Shown here: positions 62,860 through 64,000 of the stretch, one piece after another
Position numbering within the stretch: position 1 is the first letter of the stretch
Layout: each line of letters starts with the position of its first letter
From: Plectrocnemia conspersa
Taxonomy: Eukaryota; Arthropoda; Insecta; Trichoptera; Polycentropodidae
Assembly (NCBI GenBank): GCA_009617715.1
Contig: VTFK01000269.1
Span: 992,001 to 1,056,000, forward strand
Direction: 5' to 3'
DNA length: 64,000 bases
The notes under the pieces: generated by a model
The model's input: only the letters and a program-made list of their open reading frames with translations
Told to the model about the DNA's origin: nothing
The model's database searches: none
Made by a program: the position numbers and the translations under genes

Positions 62860-64000
62860 TTATATGGCCCTATACATCAGTAAAGTAGCATGTCACATCT
62901 ATGAATTTAATAATGCTTCACTGAATACCCGCCACATTGAGAATGTAACGAATTGTACCTCAATGCTACAACCTCTTCCTTCCATAACAAGGAAAATTCG
63001 CCTCGCTGGCATTCCAGATAATGAGCCAACCAAATTCGAGTACGCTACTAACTAGCGTACCGTATAAAAGGCGCATAACGAAACCGAGCATCCTCGAAGA
63101 CTTATGGCAAACTAGAATAATAAACATTCCGTGCAGAATATTTGATAGAAGGGAGCTTTTGTGCTATACATATTTTTTTAAATTTGGATTTTTTTATATT
63201 TTTTATAACACATTTTTAATCATTTATCATATTTATAATATTGTATATAGTATTTTATTATTCCAGAACCTAAATCATAGATATAATATACGCATGGTAA
63301 TGCAAAACAACAACACTATGATAATAAAAGAAACAGAAAACGAATATTTTTACTCCATCTAACATAAAATATGAAATGCTAACAAACGAAAGGTTTTGGA
63401 AGGATAGAAAGCGCAGAAGTATTATACTAATAACAACTCTGAAACCGACACCATTGCTAGCTGCTTGAAATACTAGCAAAGTGATTATAATTATAAGAAA
63501 GTGTGATGCAGTAGAACCAATTACATTGAGGAAACAATACATATCCTTGTGGAAAAGTTATTAATTTAGCGAGCCTAACGTAATATTCATGAACACTAAA
63601 AACTTCCAATTTATTTTCAACTCTAATCTCATTACTGAAAGTTTGCGAGTAAGTTATAAATTGAATAGCAACGTTTGTTTTTGAATGTGGCGAATGAAGC
63701 AATCGATGTGTGCAAGAGCCAAACTGTGTAGCAGCTGTGTCAAGTTGTTAGCGCCTCTTAATGAGTGTACCATTAATGAGCAGTGTTATTTTGTGGGATT
63801 TTACTAGGAAAAAGGTGTGGCAGTGGATAATATCCATAAATAAATTCATCCTTATTGTGAGTATTGGGTATTTGGCGCAAGTATCGAAGACGAACATCAG
63901 ATCAGTCGGCCACTGGAGATTGCTATGAAGGTAAAAATGCAGGGAGTTGACGACTTGATCTGAGGAGATAAAATACAAGTAGAAAGTTTTCGAACACTCT
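62860..64000. other. Window end, no gene recognised
   Basis: A small perfect inverted repeat (gtacgcta, loop, tagcgtac; 63039-63059) is followed closely by a TATA-like gtataaaagg (63063). The words cgcataacgaaaccgagcatcctcgaag resemble sequence near 24245-24275, so this could be an old LTR promoter. Nothing else can be supported to position 64000. Confidence 0.35.

Overview
The window looks like an arthropod, most likely insect, nuclear genome. It is strongly AT-rich, its genes are split by GT-AG introns (many only 50-100 bp), the protein families are broadly conserved in animals, and about twenty recognisable transposon copies or relics lie between and inside the genes. The order of insect cannot be fixed from sequence alone; the mix of hAT, piggyBac, Tc1/mariner and jockey-like LINE pieces would suit a hemipteran, but that is only an inference.

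Six host genes can be assembled, from left to right: a Rab33-type small GTPase (minus, 1519-2382, 4 exons, complete); UFL1, the UFM1 E3 ligase (plus, 3812-6459, 5 exons, complete, 783 aa), divergent from Rab33; a monocarboxylate-transporter-family (SLC16) permease (plus, 11630-29922, 3 exons, with a 16 kb first intron and a possible alternative last exon at 30705-30742); exportin-4, XPO4 (minus, 33562-40013, 12 exons, first coding exon not found); RNA polymerase III subunit RPC3/POLR3C (plus, 44594-47737, 9 exons, complete, 512 aa); and the prenylated ubiquitin-like protein UBL3 (minus, 50398-52954, 3 exons, first coding exon not found). POLR3C and UBL3 converge tail to tail; XPO4 and POLR3C point away from each other. 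The genes are not an operon and share no single pathway: they cover vesicle traffic, ufmylation, solute transport, nuclear export, Pol III transcription and a membrane-anchored ubiquitin fold.

The rest is mostly transposon-derived. The MCT first intron holds a solved hAT nest: a broken hAT element (20366-22602) inserted in an older repeat, beside a 270 bp hAT MITE with a perfect 8 bp target duplication. An XPO4 intron holds a three-level nest: a Tc1-like shell (35790-38156) around a mariner relic that is itself split by a 655 bp piggyBac MITE (37242-37896). A second piggyBac MITE (40599-41624) lies upstream of the first visible XPO4 exon. A sister copy of the hAT MITE is at 61944-62211, again with a perfect 8 bp duplication. 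There are also a solo LTR (9363-9653), three LINE remnants, two families of palindromic repeats with several copies each, and a set of unrelated perfect hairpins.

I found no CRISPR array, bacterial gene, virus-like coding block or clearly new multi-gene system. The best leads are the nested insertions, the alternative C-terminal exons of the transporter, the odd nucleotide-binding motifs of the Rab, and a few GC-rich islands without assigned function. The last 10 kb (54-64 kb) holds no gene that I can support.
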